Source: Granulosicoccus sp045106855
GTDB taxonomy: Bacteria > Pseudomonadota > Gammaproteobacteria > Granulosicoccales > Granulosicoccaceae
DNA length: 64,000 nt
Direction: 5' to 3'
Assembly: GCA_045106855.1 (NCBI GenBank)
Contig: JBGCFI010000001.1
Span: 69,716 to 133,715 of the forward strand
Both the position numbers and the translations under genes were made by a program. Below the pieces are notes generated by a model that made no database searches, was not told the DNA's origin, and saw only the letters and a list, made by a program, of their open reading frames with translations. Shown in pieces: positions 1 through 8,083 of this stretch. Position 1 is the stretch's first letter. Each line of letters begins with the position of its first letter.

Positions 1-897
1 GCACCAGTGTTCGTTCTTGTCAGCGTCGATGGAGTCATTATCGCAAGGGCTGTTGTGGATAAGGGTTATGTTCGGGGCCGAACGATTGAACAGTAAATCG
101 TATCGTCTGGCCTGGCGTTGGTAGAGTTGTGCAAGATCGGCAATTTCGACATCACTCATTGATGCCAAAGAGCCAACATGCCGATGTGGCACAATCCAGG
201 TCTCGTACGCAAAGCGGGCGGCAAACGGTACGATGACTGAAAAGTACTCGCCGACCTCTACCAGCAAATGGTCCTGAGTGTGCGATCGCAACAGCAAATC
301 CTGAATCAGGGATTTTCCATGCTGACGCTTCGCATACTCCGATTGTGCATTACGCATTCTTGTCGCTGTATCGGTGACAAAAGAGGTGGCATAGATCTGC
401 CCGTGGGGATGCAGATTGGACACGCCAATCTCTTTTCCCTTGTTTTCAAATATTAGAACGTTGTCGATACCTTCCTGCGCGCTCTGCGTTACGTATTCGC
501 TACGCCATAGCGAAGCGACTCCTACCATTTCATCATTCGACAAGCTGGCAAGCGTTGCATCGTGACGTTCGGACCAGCATAGAACACGGCAGCAGCCATG
601 CGCAGGAGCGGTAAGCCCTAAAGGGTTTGTCTGGATATCGGACGTTTGTTCTGGGGCATCAAACGAAAGAGACGCAAAATCATTGTCAAAGGCATAGGCA
701 CCGCGATAGTCCGGATTTTGCATACCGTTTGCTCGGACGACCCGCGGACAGAGATAGCATTCCGGGTCGTGCGTGCTCACTTGATTCTCATGTTGTGTTG
801 CCATCGCGCCGGACCAGGGGCGCGCGGCTGATCGCGCTGATACCATTACCCACTGGTCCAGTAACGGTTGCCAGCGCCTTTCCCAGTTCCCTGCCAC
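1..897 (-). CDS. galT: Galactose-1-phosphate uridylyltransferase, cut by window edge
   Basis: Leloir-pathway enzyme that exchanges UMP between UDP-glucose and galactose-1-phosphate in the cytosol. The frame is open from a GTG at 897-895, two bases past the galK stop, to base 1. The N-terminus reads MAGNWERRWQPLLDQWVMVS and then RPWSG, as expected for GalT. The active-site motif SNLHPHGQ, with its catalytic His-Pro-His, lies near 395-415. The last readable residues (EHWC) match the C-terminal region where the family has a conserved HW; about 45 residues are probably missing beyond the edge. The gene is third in an operon after the alpha-galactosidase and galK. The GTG start is chosen because no upstream ATG is compatible with the GalT N-terminus. 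Confidence 0.93.
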   Translation of the reverse strand, partial: MAGNWERRWQPLLDQWVMVSARSAARPWSGAMATQHENQVSTHDPECYLCPRVVRANGMQNPDYRGAYAFDNDFASLSFDAPEQTSDIQTNPLGLTAPAHGCCRVLCWSERHDATLASLSNDEMVGVASLWRSEYVTQSAQEGIDNVLIFENKGKEIGVSNLHPHGQIYATSFVTDTATRMRNAQSEYAKRQHGKSLIQDLLLRSHTQDHLLVEVGEYFSVIVPFAARFAYETWIVPHRHVGSLASMSDVEIADLAQLYQRQARRYDLLFNRSAPNITLIHNSPCDNDSIDADKNEHWC

Positions 898-899
898 GA

Positions 900-2111
900 C
901 TAGTGCGACTCCGCCTGAGTGCTATCAAGCGACAATCGACGGACGCCAGCACCGGCATTCATGACATAGAAGTTGGCGGTAAGCCCGGTGGCGTGCGTGT
1001 AGCCCTCGCCAACGGATTGTTCGAACCCGGGCACGTCCACGGTTGGCACGAGCGAAACGGTGCAACCCCCGAAGCCTGCCCCTGTCAATCGACTACCCAG
1101 AACAGTGGGCTGCTGCCGGGCAAGTCTGACGAGATGGTTCAGAGGGTCGCTGGATACCGCAAAAAAATCTCTGAGAGAGTCGTGCGACTCATTCATCAAA
1201 TGACCAAAACTGACAATGTCTCCGGATTCCAGTGCAGGAACTGCAGCGCGCACTCTGGCATTTTCCGTACACACATGGCGTGCTCGCATTAGCGGCACAG
1301 GGTCATCATTAAACAGAGCTTCATGTTGATCCAGCTGCTCAGGCAGGAGCTGGCCGAGCGCGGTGATACCCAGTACAGGTTCCAGCAGTTGATGTGCACG
1401 CGCACACTCGGCAACTCTGTCGTTATAGGCAGACTCGTTAAGTTCTCGACGTTGATTGGTATTGGTGACAACAATTGATACCCCATCTAATTGCATGGGT
1501 ACCTGTCGGTATTCCAGAGTGGCACAGTTAAGTTGCATGGCATGATCCTGTTTGGCCATAGCAACTGCGAACTGATCCATGATGCCGCATTGCATGCCCA
1601 CAAAATCATTCTCAGCTGTTTGCGATATATTGACCAGATCGAGTAAAGAGAAATCGGTGTGCATGAGTTCGTTGAGTGCAAACGCGGTGACCACTTCGAC
1701 GGATGCGGATGAACTGAGGCCAGCACCGTTAGGTACATTACCCGAGTAAAGACAGTCAAAGCCATCGAGAATCACATTGCGTTTTGCAAACTGATCAAGC
1801 ACACCCAATGGATAGTTGATCCAGTTGTCACCATAAGTCTGGTTGATCTCGTCTTGTTCCAGTTGCGCCATGAGATCAAAATTTGTTGATGCGAACCGGT
1901 ATTGCTGATTACCGGTACGGCGGATAATCAGGCTGGTGCCTTGGCTGATACCACACGGGAAAACCAGACCACCCGTGAAATCTGTGTATTCGCCAATCAG
2001 GTTGACCCGCCCAGGCGCAAAAAACGCATGCAAAGGTTGCTCGCTACGCCCGAATTTCTGGTTAAAGCGTTCAACCAGTCGTGATATGTCATTCGAAATT
2101 GTAAGCGTCAT
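900..2111 (-). CDS. galK: Galactokinase
   Basis: Phosphorylates alpha-D-galactose to galactose-1-phosphate with ATP. A GHMP kinase of 403 residues, which is normal length. The galactokinase signature GRVNLIGEYTDFTGG lies near residues 34-48, the ATP-binding loop PNGAGLSSSAS in the N-terminal third, and the C-terminal GHMP motif LTGAGFGGC near the end. An ATG seven codons further upstream is in frame. I prefer the ATG at 2111 because it overlaps the alpha-galactosidase stop as ATGA, the usual sign of translational coupling. The gene sits between the alpha-galactosidase and galT in one minus-strand operon. Confidence 0.95.
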   Translation of the reverse strand: MTLTISNDISRLVERFNQKFGRSEQPLHAFFAPGRVNLIGEYTDFTGGLVFPCGISQGTSLIIRRTGNQQYRFASTNFDLMAQLEQDEINQTYGDNWINYPLGVLDQFAKRNVILDGFDCLYSGNVPNGAGLSSSASVEVVTAFALNELMHTDFSLLDLVNISQTAENDFVGMQCGIMDQFAVAMAKQDHAMQLNCATLEYRQVPMQLDGVSIVVTNTNQRRELNESAYNDRVAECARAHQLLEPVLGITALGQLLPEQLDQHEALFNDDPVPLMRARHVCTENARVRAAVPALESGDIVSFGHLMNESHDSLRDFFAVSSDPLNHLVRLARQQPTVLGSRLTGAGFGGCTVSLVPTVDVPGFEQSVGEGYTHATGLTANFYVMNAGAGVRRLSLDSTQAESH

Positions 2112-4246
2112 GATGATTCTTCGCGATGACATCCAATCAGCAGAGCGGATTGTGGCGGTAGAACGGGTAATGGCACACCCAGCTTCATCAGCAGCTCACC
2201 GGAAGTAAGCACGGCGTTTTCGCACCAGCCTGGAATAATTTTGTTGAAGGCAGCTAGCTCGGCGACGTTAATGCTCTCAAGTTGCAAACGATAGAGCGCT
2301 TTTGGATCGAGTCCGGGTAATGGCAGGTGACCTGCCCGGGTCGCGTGCATATTGCCAACGGCGACAACACTGAACAATGCTCTGTCCTGGTTCTCATCGA
2401 CATTACCACTGGCAACTAACGCTTTGGAATAAGTAGAGACCTGCCAGAATGTTGCATTGCCTAGCCACTGTCTGTTTGATTTGTATAGTTGTGTGTAGTG
2501 TTGTAGCGTGATGACATCTTGTGCCTCGAGTTTTCTTGCATCCAGTTCGAAACCGAATTGACCTTGCAGGGCAACAATTGCTCGAGTATGCAGACTGGTT
2601 ACCCGACCGGTTAAGTGCGCGGTTTTATGACCGACATGTGCACCCATGATTTCCGGTGGCATGAAGCGCATGAAACCAGCCTGGATGCTCGCACGCTCTA
2701 TGGGATCGATGTTGTCCGACGTCCAGACGCGCCCTGTATGGCGTAAAACGGCAAGATCGCAGCGCGCACCGCCCGATGAGCAGGTTTCGATTTCAAGTAA
2801 GGGACACTGTACGAGAATTCGCTCCAGCAAGCGATATAACGCGGCTGGCTGTAGTGCTGCACGGGCACTTGTTCCATCACCTGCCAGTACCAGGTCTCGA
2901 TTGTGATCCCATTTTATGTAGTCGATATTGTACTCATCAACCAGCGTGGTAATGCGTTCGAAAAGATAGTCCGATACGTCGTCTCGAGCAATATCAAGCA
3001 CCAGCTGATTACGCGCAAGGGGTGTTGGTGTATCGACAAGGTGTAGAGCCCAATCAGGATGCGCTCTGTAAAGATCACTGTCGGGGTTGACCATCTCCGG
3101 CTCGAACCATAGACCGAACTGCATTCCATGATTACGGACATGATTGACGATAGGTGAAAGACCTTCGGGATAGACATCGCCATCGACATACCAATCACCA
3201 AGCCCTGCGTTGTCAGATCGCCGATGACGAAACCAGCCATCGTCGAGTACGAATCGTTCGGCCCCAACCCTGGCGGCAGCATCTATAAGCGTAAAAAGCT
3301 CATCACTATCGTGATGGAAATAAAGGGCTTCCCAACTGTTGGCGTGAATTGGGCGGGTACGTCTTGTCCATTCCGGTAGCACGCTGTTTCGGATATAACG
3401 ATGAAACCGCTGTGTGCAGGTATTCATGCCATTGCCACGGGCAAAACTTACTGATGGGGTGTGCAGCGTGTCACCAGGTTGTAGTATGCATTCGCCGGGC
3501 AGGTGCAGAACACCAGACTGAAGTGAGATTGTCCCGTTGCTGAGACGCTCCACGCGCAAACTGAAATTGCCGCTCCAGCCAAATTGGGCAAAGGTCACAT
3601 CTCCACCATCATTGCCAAACCCTTCGGTGCCACAGACGATACCCGGAGCGTGTTCATGGCTGGTGCGTCCGTGCAGATTGGAGATGTCTATTCGGCCAGG
3701 GGCAATATGTCGGCGATGTGTCTGGTTTTCTAGGCCCCAACGTCCGTGTTGCGTGAGACATTCGCGATAAGAGCTTGGCATTGGAATAGTTGCACTAGCC
3801 AGCCAGTCTACGGTTAGTGGCGTGCTGCCGGAATTGAGTAGACTGGTTTTCAGACTAGCAACGTCGCTGTTCGAGTCTAGACTGAGCTCCAAAAATACTA
3901 CAAGTCCGGCCCTTTCATCGGACAGCTGGATATGCAGTGTGTTGTTTTCGCTGGAGATGCTGTCAGTGCTTAGCCGATGTGCAAACTGCTTACCGTTGCG
4001 ATGAGCGTTAAGCGCAGGCGACCCTGTATAGCCTGTGCTTGGCTGTGGAAACAGTGATAAAGGCACCGCGGCATCCAGACCGCCAAAGGCTAGTGCTGTG
4101 TCATCATGAACAAGCAAATGCTCTAGCGCCATATCGGGGTCGAGCTGATTTCCGCACCACACCAAGCGCGGGACCTCATGGTCCTGCACCACCAACAAGG
4201 TGCTCGTTGCTCCGTCTAGGCGCCAGAAAGTGGGCTGGGTGTGCAT
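2108..4246 (-). CDS. Alpha-galactosidase, glycoside hydrolase family 36
   Basis: Removes terminal alpha-galactose from oligosaccharides such as melibiose or raffinose. The protein has 712 residues, typical of GH36, with an N-terminal beta-sandwich, a central TIM barrel and a C-terminal beta domain. The nucleophile motif IKWDHNRD puts the catalytic Asp near residue 445. The acid/base Asp is in WTSDNIDPIER near residue 510. Family motifs FGLWFEPEMVNPDSDL and CSSGGARCDL are also present. There is no signal peptide, so the substrate must be imported. It is first in the operon with galK and galT and reads from the promoter at 4366-4395. No strong ribosome-binding site precedes the chosen ATG. Confidence 0.93.
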   Translation of the reverse strand: MHTQPTFWRLDGATSTLLVVQDHEVPRLVWCGNQLDPDMALEHLLVHDDTALAFGGLDAAVPLSLFPQPSTGYTGSPALNAHRNGKQFAHRLSTDSISSENNTLHIQLSDERAGLVVFLELSLDSNSDVASLKTSLLNSGSTPLTVDWLASATIPMPSSYRECLTQHGRWGLENQTHRRHIAPGRIDISNLHGRTSHEHAPGIVCGTEGFGNDGGDVTFAQFGWSGNFSLRVERLSNGTISLQSGVLHLPGECILQPGDTLHTPSVSFARGNGMNTCTQRFHRYIRNSVLPEWTRRTRPIHANSWEALYFHHDSDELFTLIDAAARVGAERFVLDDGWFRHRRSDNAGLGDWYVDGDVYPEGLSPIVNHVRNHGMQFGLWFEPEMVNPDSDLYRAHPDWALHLVDTPTPLARNQLVLDIARDDVSDYLFERITTLVDEYNIDYIKWDHNRDLVLAGDGTSARAALQPAALYRLLERILVQCPLLEIETCSSGGARCDLAVLRHTGRVWTSDNIDPIERASIQAGFMRFMPPEIMGAHVGHKTAHLTGRVTSLHTRAIVALQGQFGFELDARKLEAQDVITLQHYTQLYKSNRQWLGNATFWQVSTYSKALVASGNVDENQDRALFSVVAVGNMHATRAGHLPLPGLDPKALYRLQLESINVAELAAFNKIIPGWCENAVLTSGELLMKLGVPLPVLPPQSALLIGCHREESS

Positions 4247-4348
4247 CGTGGAATGAGTACTCGCAGAAAGAGCCCGGAGAAATGTGAGTGAATCCGGGTG
4301 GGTTTGATACGTTGATAGATGCCTATGATTGCACCTTGGCGCAAAAAA

Positions 4349-4363
4349 TGGAACAATGTTCCA
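4349..4363. promoter_or_regulatory. 15-bp palindrome, probable IclR-family operator
   Basis: TGGAAC AAT GTTCCA is a perfect inverted repeat with a 3-base centre. It lies between the divergent alpha-galactosidase and IclR genes. It covers the predicted start site (about 4359) of the minus-strand promoter at 4366-4395, a position that would block transcription. Its form resembles known IclR-family boxes such as the KdgR site. Assignment to the neighbouring regulator is inference. Confidence 0.75.
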
Positions 4364-4365
4364 AA

Positions 4366-4395
4366 ATTATATGAGCGACAGTTTGACGCTGTCAA
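4366..4395 (-). promoter_or_regulatory. Full-consensus sigma-70 promoter of the galactoside operon
   Basis: On the minus strand, TTGACA (4395-4390) and TATAAT (4371-4366) are separated by 18 bases. Both hexamers match the consensus exactly. Transcription would begin near 4359, giving a leader of about 110 bases before the alpha-galactosidase ATG. An inverted repeat (GACAG-7-CTGTC, 4376-4392) also overlaps the -35 box. Confidence 0.8.
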
Positions 4396-4444
4396 TCGAA
4401 CACGCAAGTGTATCGTCAAAAAAGAGGAGACGGAAAGTAGCCCC

Positions 4445-5290
4445 ATGAGTGGTCGCAGCAAAACATCCAGCCTGGCAAACGATGCAGATAAAAAGGAAGA
4501 GCGTGCCAGCGCCCGCCAAAGCTCGGGGCTGGGCAGAGCAGTCCGACTGCTCGATCTTATTGTCGCGGAAGGACCGTTGCGGTTCTCACAGATTGAAGAA
4601 CTGGCTGATATTCCAAAGGCTTCCTTGCATCGTTTATTGAATGAACTCACCGAGGAGCGTCTTATCCAGTTTGATGAACATGTTTTGACCTGGACAGCCG
4701 GATATCGTGTGCTGGAGATGGCCAACCGGATCTGGACCCGCTCGGATATCCGTGTTTTGGCGCGTGATCAATTGTTGGCACTCAATGCACTTAGCGGGGA
4801 GTCGGTACAGGTAGCAGTCCTGGCCGATACTCATGGTGTTGTCATCGACCATGTCGAGAGTACGCGCAGTGTTCGCCATTCGATAAATGTCGGAAATCGC
4901 GAACCCGTTTACTGTACCGGCACAGGCAAGGTTTTGTTGGCGTGGTGTGATGAAGCTCAACGAGACAGTATTATTTCCAGAATATCTTTCGTTAGATTCA
5001 CCCCGAACACTATTACCGATAAAAAGGCGCTGGCCCGTGAGCTGAGTTTGATCAGCAAGCGTGGTTATGCCATAGATGCCGAAGAGCGGTTTCTGGGCAC
5101 ATGCTGTATTGCGGCACCTATTGTGGACGCAACTGGACAAGCAGTTGCGGGGCTCAGCATCACCGCACCTGCATTCAGGACCAGTGAAGAGGATCTGGAA
5201 AACTGGCATGCATCGTTGATAGCCGCAGCTGCTGAAGTTTCGCGTCGGCTAGCGCCCCGAACAGGCCCTAGTATCAGTATTGCTCATTAG
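4445..5290 (+). CDS. IclR-family transcriptional regulator
   Basis: DNA-binding regulator, very likely the repressor of the divergent alpha-galactoside operon. An N-terminal winged helix-turn-helix (IEELADIPKASLHRLLNEL, about residues 40-60) is followed by the IclR effector domain. That domain has the family's YCTGTGKVLLAW motif and a C-terminal GLSITAPAFR segment. The frame is open from 4319, but the ATG at 4445 gives 281 residues, the usual size. The longer start would make the coding region overlap the operator and promoter at 4349-4395. The bases GGAGACGG lie upstream of this ATG. A galactose-derived inducer is inference. Confidence 0.88.
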   Translation: MSGRSKTSSLANDADKKEERASARQSSGLGRAVRLLDLIVAEGPLRFSQIEELADIPKASLHRLLNELTEERLIQFDEHVLTWTAGYRVLEMANRIWTRSDIRVLARDQLLALNALSGESVQVAVLADTHGVVIDHVESTRSVRHSINVGNREPVYCTGTGKVLLAWCDEAQRDSIISRISFVRFTPNTITDKKALARELSLISKRGYAIDAEERFLGTCCIAAPIVDATGQAVAGLSITAPAFRTSEEDLENWHASLIAAAAEVSRRLAPRTGPSISIAH

Positions 5291-5297
5291 GTATTGC

Positions 5298-5333
5298 TCA
5301 TCAGGAATCTTCCACTCATCAGGAATCGTCCAA
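5298..5333. repeat. Two 18-bp near-identical direct repeats
   Basis: Just past the iclR stop the sequence CTCATCAGGAATC(T/G)TCCA occurs twice, 18 bases apart. A related TATTGCTCAT duplication spans the stop codon itself. This looks like recent local slippage. Each unit holds a short GGA-N-TCC-like element. A regulatory role for the ABC ATPase downstream is possible but unsupported. Confidence 0.5.
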
Positions 5334-5389
5334 AAGAATTATTAACAATCCAGACTCGTTAGAAAAACACAGTTACAGGAGATTGATGT

Positions 5390-6502
5390 ATGGCTGAAGT
5401 TGAACTGCGTAAGGCGTTCAAACGTTATGGAGATGCAGAGGTCATTCATGGCGTAGACATGAAGTTGCCAAGTGGAGAGTTCATTGTTTTCGTAGGACCC
5501 TCCGGTTGTGGCAAATCTACATTGCTGAGAATGATCGCCGGACTTGAACAACTCTCGGAGGGTTCGGTACATATCAAAGGGCGGGACGTCACCCATGTAG
5601 AGGCCGTCGATCGAGGCATCGCGATGGTGTTTCAATCCTATGCATTGTATCCGCATATGACGGTTGCGGAAAATATGGGTTTCGGACTGCGCATGGGTGG
5701 TGCTCCGAAGGAGGAGGTTGATGAAAAAGTCGCCAAGGCGGCCAAAACCCTCCAGCTGGATAAGTTGCTGGACCGCAAACCGAAAAATCTCTCTGGTGGT
5801 CAGCGTCAACGTGTCGCTATTGGTCGCGCGATTGTTCGAAATCCCGATGTCTTTCTCTTTGATGAGCCTTTATCCAATCTGGATGCCGAACTGAGAGTCG
5901 AGATGCGCTTGCGCATAGCACAGCTGCATAATGAATTGGACGCCACCATGATCTATGTGACTCATGACCAGGTCGAAGCAATGACCATGGCTGACAAGAT
6001 CGTGGTGCTGCGACTAGGTCATGTAGAGCAAATTGGTTCACCGCTTGAGCTTTATCATCATCCGGACAACCTGTTTGTTGCCGGATTTATTGGCTCTCCG
6101 CGAATGAATTTCATTGACGTCACTGTCAAGGAAGGCAGCGAATCTCATGCGCTCGTCGAGCTTCCCGGTGGTTCTACGGCGACTATTCCTGTTAACGCTT
6201 CGCGTGCAGTGAATGGTAGCAAGGCGACCATGGGTATCCGGCCTGAAGATGCTGGTGGTGATAAAGGAGACTTTGCATTGCCGCTTAAGGTTGATGTGGC
6301 CGAACGTCTGGGTGGTTCAACGTTCCTCTATGGTGATTGTGGAGGTCTGGAGCATTTCGTCGTGCAGCGTCCGGGTATTGAACCTACCCGGCATGGGGAT
6401 TCGATAGATCTGCAGATCGCTGCCGAGACGTGTTATCTGTTTGATGACAACGGCATGGCTTATCATCGTATTACCTCGATGGGAAAGCAGAGTGCCGCGT
6501 GA
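5390..6502 (+). CDS. ABC transporter ATP-binding protein, MalK/UgpC type
   Basis: Energises a carbohydrate ABC importer from the cytosolic face. It has 370 residues: a nucleotide-binding domain and a C-terminal TOBE/MalK-type regulatory region. Walker A GPSGCGKST is at residues 36-44, the signature is LSGGQRQRVAIGRA, Walker B is VFLFDEPLSNLDAE, and the H-loop is VTHDQVEAM. No permease or binding-protein gene lies beside it. It must therefore serve permeases encoded elsewhere, as is known for shared MsmK-type ATPases. Next to iclR and the alpha-galactosidase, import of alpha-galactosides is the natural guess. Confidence 0.9.
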   Translation: MAEVELRKAFKRYGDAEVIHGVDMKLPSGEFIVFVGPSGCGKSTLLRMIAGLEQLSEGSVHIKGRDVTHVEAVDRGIAMVFQSYALYPHMTVAENMGFGLRMGGAPKEEVDEKVAKAAKTLQLDKLLDRKPKNLSGGQRQRVAIGRAIVRNPDVFLFDEPLSNLDAELRVEMRLRIAQLHNELDATMIYVTHDQVEAMTMADKIVVLRLGHVEQIGSPLELYHHPDNLFVAGFIGSPRMNFIDVTVKEGSESHALVELPGGSTATIPVNASRAVNGSKATMGIRPEDAGGDKGDFALPLKVDVAERLGGSTFLYGDCGGLEHFVVQRPGIEPTRHGDSIDLQIAAETCYLFDDNGMAYHRITSMGKQSAA

Positions 6503-6556
6503 TTTCCTGATTGCGTGCCTGTTGGGGCGTAACAATACTGGCGCGTAGGTAAAAGG

Positions 6557-7159
6557 CTATATACGGTCCGCTTTTGCGGACCGCACAGACATCAACATTG
6601 CCCCGGATAGTTGCCAGTACATCCGGAGCATACCGAAAGCAACAAGGGTCAGAATCGCTGACGCTGTGGTCAACGCCATGTAATGACCCACCCGGTTTAG
6701 CCTATGCTGTGCAGGCCGGAATGCAACGATCGCATGTCCATACAGTTCCCTGTCAGTCGATCTAATAGGTATACGCGCTATTGGTGTTGAGGTCGGATGT
6801 TGTAGCAGACTGTCATTGCCTGTGCCAAGTTGGGCAACTAGTAGTCCCTCTGCATCCAATAATGTTGTGCCTTTTACGCGATCATCATTGCGAATAAAGT
6901 CACGAAGGATGCGAGTAATGTCGCCCTTCGAAGCGGGTTGTTCGAGTGTCGCAAGCCTGACGTACAGCGCAGAGGCTGATGAGTTGTGCAATTCACGCTC
7001 TGAGGCCGAAATTCTTGCCTGGGTATTGTTCAAAACGATAATGGACTGGAGGCAGAATGCACCTATTACAAGCATCAAAGTGCCGGTCAGTAGTTTAGTA
7101 CCAGCATTGCGTCCAACCATTGAGAGGCTGCTCCCTATCATGCGACGCAACTCCGGCAA
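6557..7159 (-). CDS. Membrane protein with two helices and a periplasmic domain
   Basis: I do not recognise a named family. A transmembrane helix near residues 23-43 (LLTGTLMLVIGAFCLQSIIV) is followed by about 110 residues of predicted periplasmic domain. A second helix lies near 160-180 and the tail is short and basic. This is the layout of the sensory part of a receptor, with helical N-terminal and PAS/Cache-like later segments. No HAMP, kinase or methyl-accepting domain follows, so it may be an input subunit or a truncated receptor. Its last codons form a perfect hairpin (6576-6595). Confidence 0.65.
   Translation of the reverse strand: MPELRRMIGSSLSMVGRNAGTKLLTGTLMLVIGAFCLQSIIVLNNTQARISASERELHNSSASALYVRLATLEQPASKGDITRILRDFIRNDDRVKGTTLLDAEGLLVAQLGTGNDSLLQHPTSTPIARIPIRSTDRELYGHAIVAFRPAQHRLNRVGHYMALTTASAILTLVAFGMLRMYWQLSGAMLMSVRSAKADRI
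6576..6595. other. Perfect GC-rich hairpin at convergent gene ends
   Basis: CGGTCCGC TTTT GCGGACCG is an 8-bp perfect stem with a 4-base loop. It overlaps the last codons of the minus-strand membrane protein gene and lies about 75 bases past the ABC ATPase stop. There is no clear U-tract on either strand. It could stop transcription from either side or only protect RNA ends. Confidence 0.45.
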
Positions 7160-7310
7160 TTCAATTAAGGGAGTAACGGCCGTGATTCCATATACATGAG
7201 CTGGGCAAATAGGCCTCTTGGCCAGAAGGTGAAACTGTCAAAGATGATGCCGCCTGCAATCCGAACTTGCAGGCCTTGGATCATGGTGAGGCTGATGAAC
7301 ACTGACGTTG

Positions 7311-7994
7311 TCAGATCAGCGTAATCAGGTGAGGCTGACGTTGCTCCTGCAGGTGAGCAATGGTGTTGAAGTCGATCAATCTGGCCTTGTCACCCGAGAG
7401 GTGGAACGTTGTAATCGAGGTATTGCGGATTCGCCATATCGCATCGACAGTGTGCTCGAAATCCAAATCCAGGATGGTTGATAAAATGGTCGCAATAATG
7501 CCACCCGAAGTGAAGAATACCAATTCGGAATCATCACCTCCGTGGTGCGATAACTCTTGCAGTGTGTTCCAGCCACGTGCTTTAAAAGCAGCCCAGGTTT
7601 CGATCTCACTTTGGGCGGTGTTTTCGCCAGGTTGGTAGTCTCGCCACCGGCTCAGAGTACCCATATAGTCGTCGAAACTCATTGCCTCTGGTGTGTAATC
7701 AGCACTACTCGCAGCGAAGTGTGATTCGATAACTCGATGGTTGTATTCGTTAAGTCCGGAGTGTTCGCGCATGGGTGGGACTTGCGCATTTTCTGTTAGC
7801 GCGGCTAGTGCGTGAGAGGCAGTGTCCCGTTGACGAACCAGTGTTCCGTGATATACCGCGTTGGGGGAAAAGCCTTGCGACAACCACCAGTTGCCCAATA
7901 TCCGGCTTTGCTCCTGACCGATAGTGGATAGCTGATCGTAGTTGGCGGACCCCGCCGACGCCTGACCGTGACGTACAAGGTGTAACAGGCTCAT
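7311..7994 (-). CDS. Histidine phosphatase family protein
   Basis: A 227-residue protein of the phosphoglycerate mutase-like (histidine phosphatase) superfamily. The phospho-acceptor motif LVRHGQAS lies at the extreme N-terminus (RHG at residues 8-10). A second catalytic His is expected in the C-terminal half, but the LVFFTSGGI segment that aligns with the usual SHGG motif has Ser instead of His. That could lower or abolish activity. The substrate is unknown. The gene is monocistronic as far as I can see, 90 bases downstream of the S41 protease gene on the same strand. Confidence 0.8.
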   Translation of the reverse strand: MSLLHLVRHGQASAGSANYDQLSTIGQEQSRILGNWWLSQGFSPNAVYHGTLVRQRDTASHALAALTENAQVPPMREHSGLNEYNHRVIESHFAASSADYTPEAMSFDDYMGTLSRWRDYQPGENTAQSEIETWAAFKARGWNTLQELSHHGGDDSELVFFTSGGIIATILSTILDLDFEHTVDAIWRIRNTSITTFHLSGDKARLIDFNTIAHLQEQRQPHLITLI

Positions 7995-8083
7995 CTGAGC
8001 AGCTCTTGGTTATCGAAAACGGTAAGGGTACCTGCTTGCTGTGCTTCTGTGGGATTTCCCAGTGATAGTCAGATGCCCCGTGA

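Noticed and set aside
627..1292. Long plus-strand ORF opposite galT and galK
   Set aside because: Shadow frame; the minus strand has clear GalT and GalK motifs.
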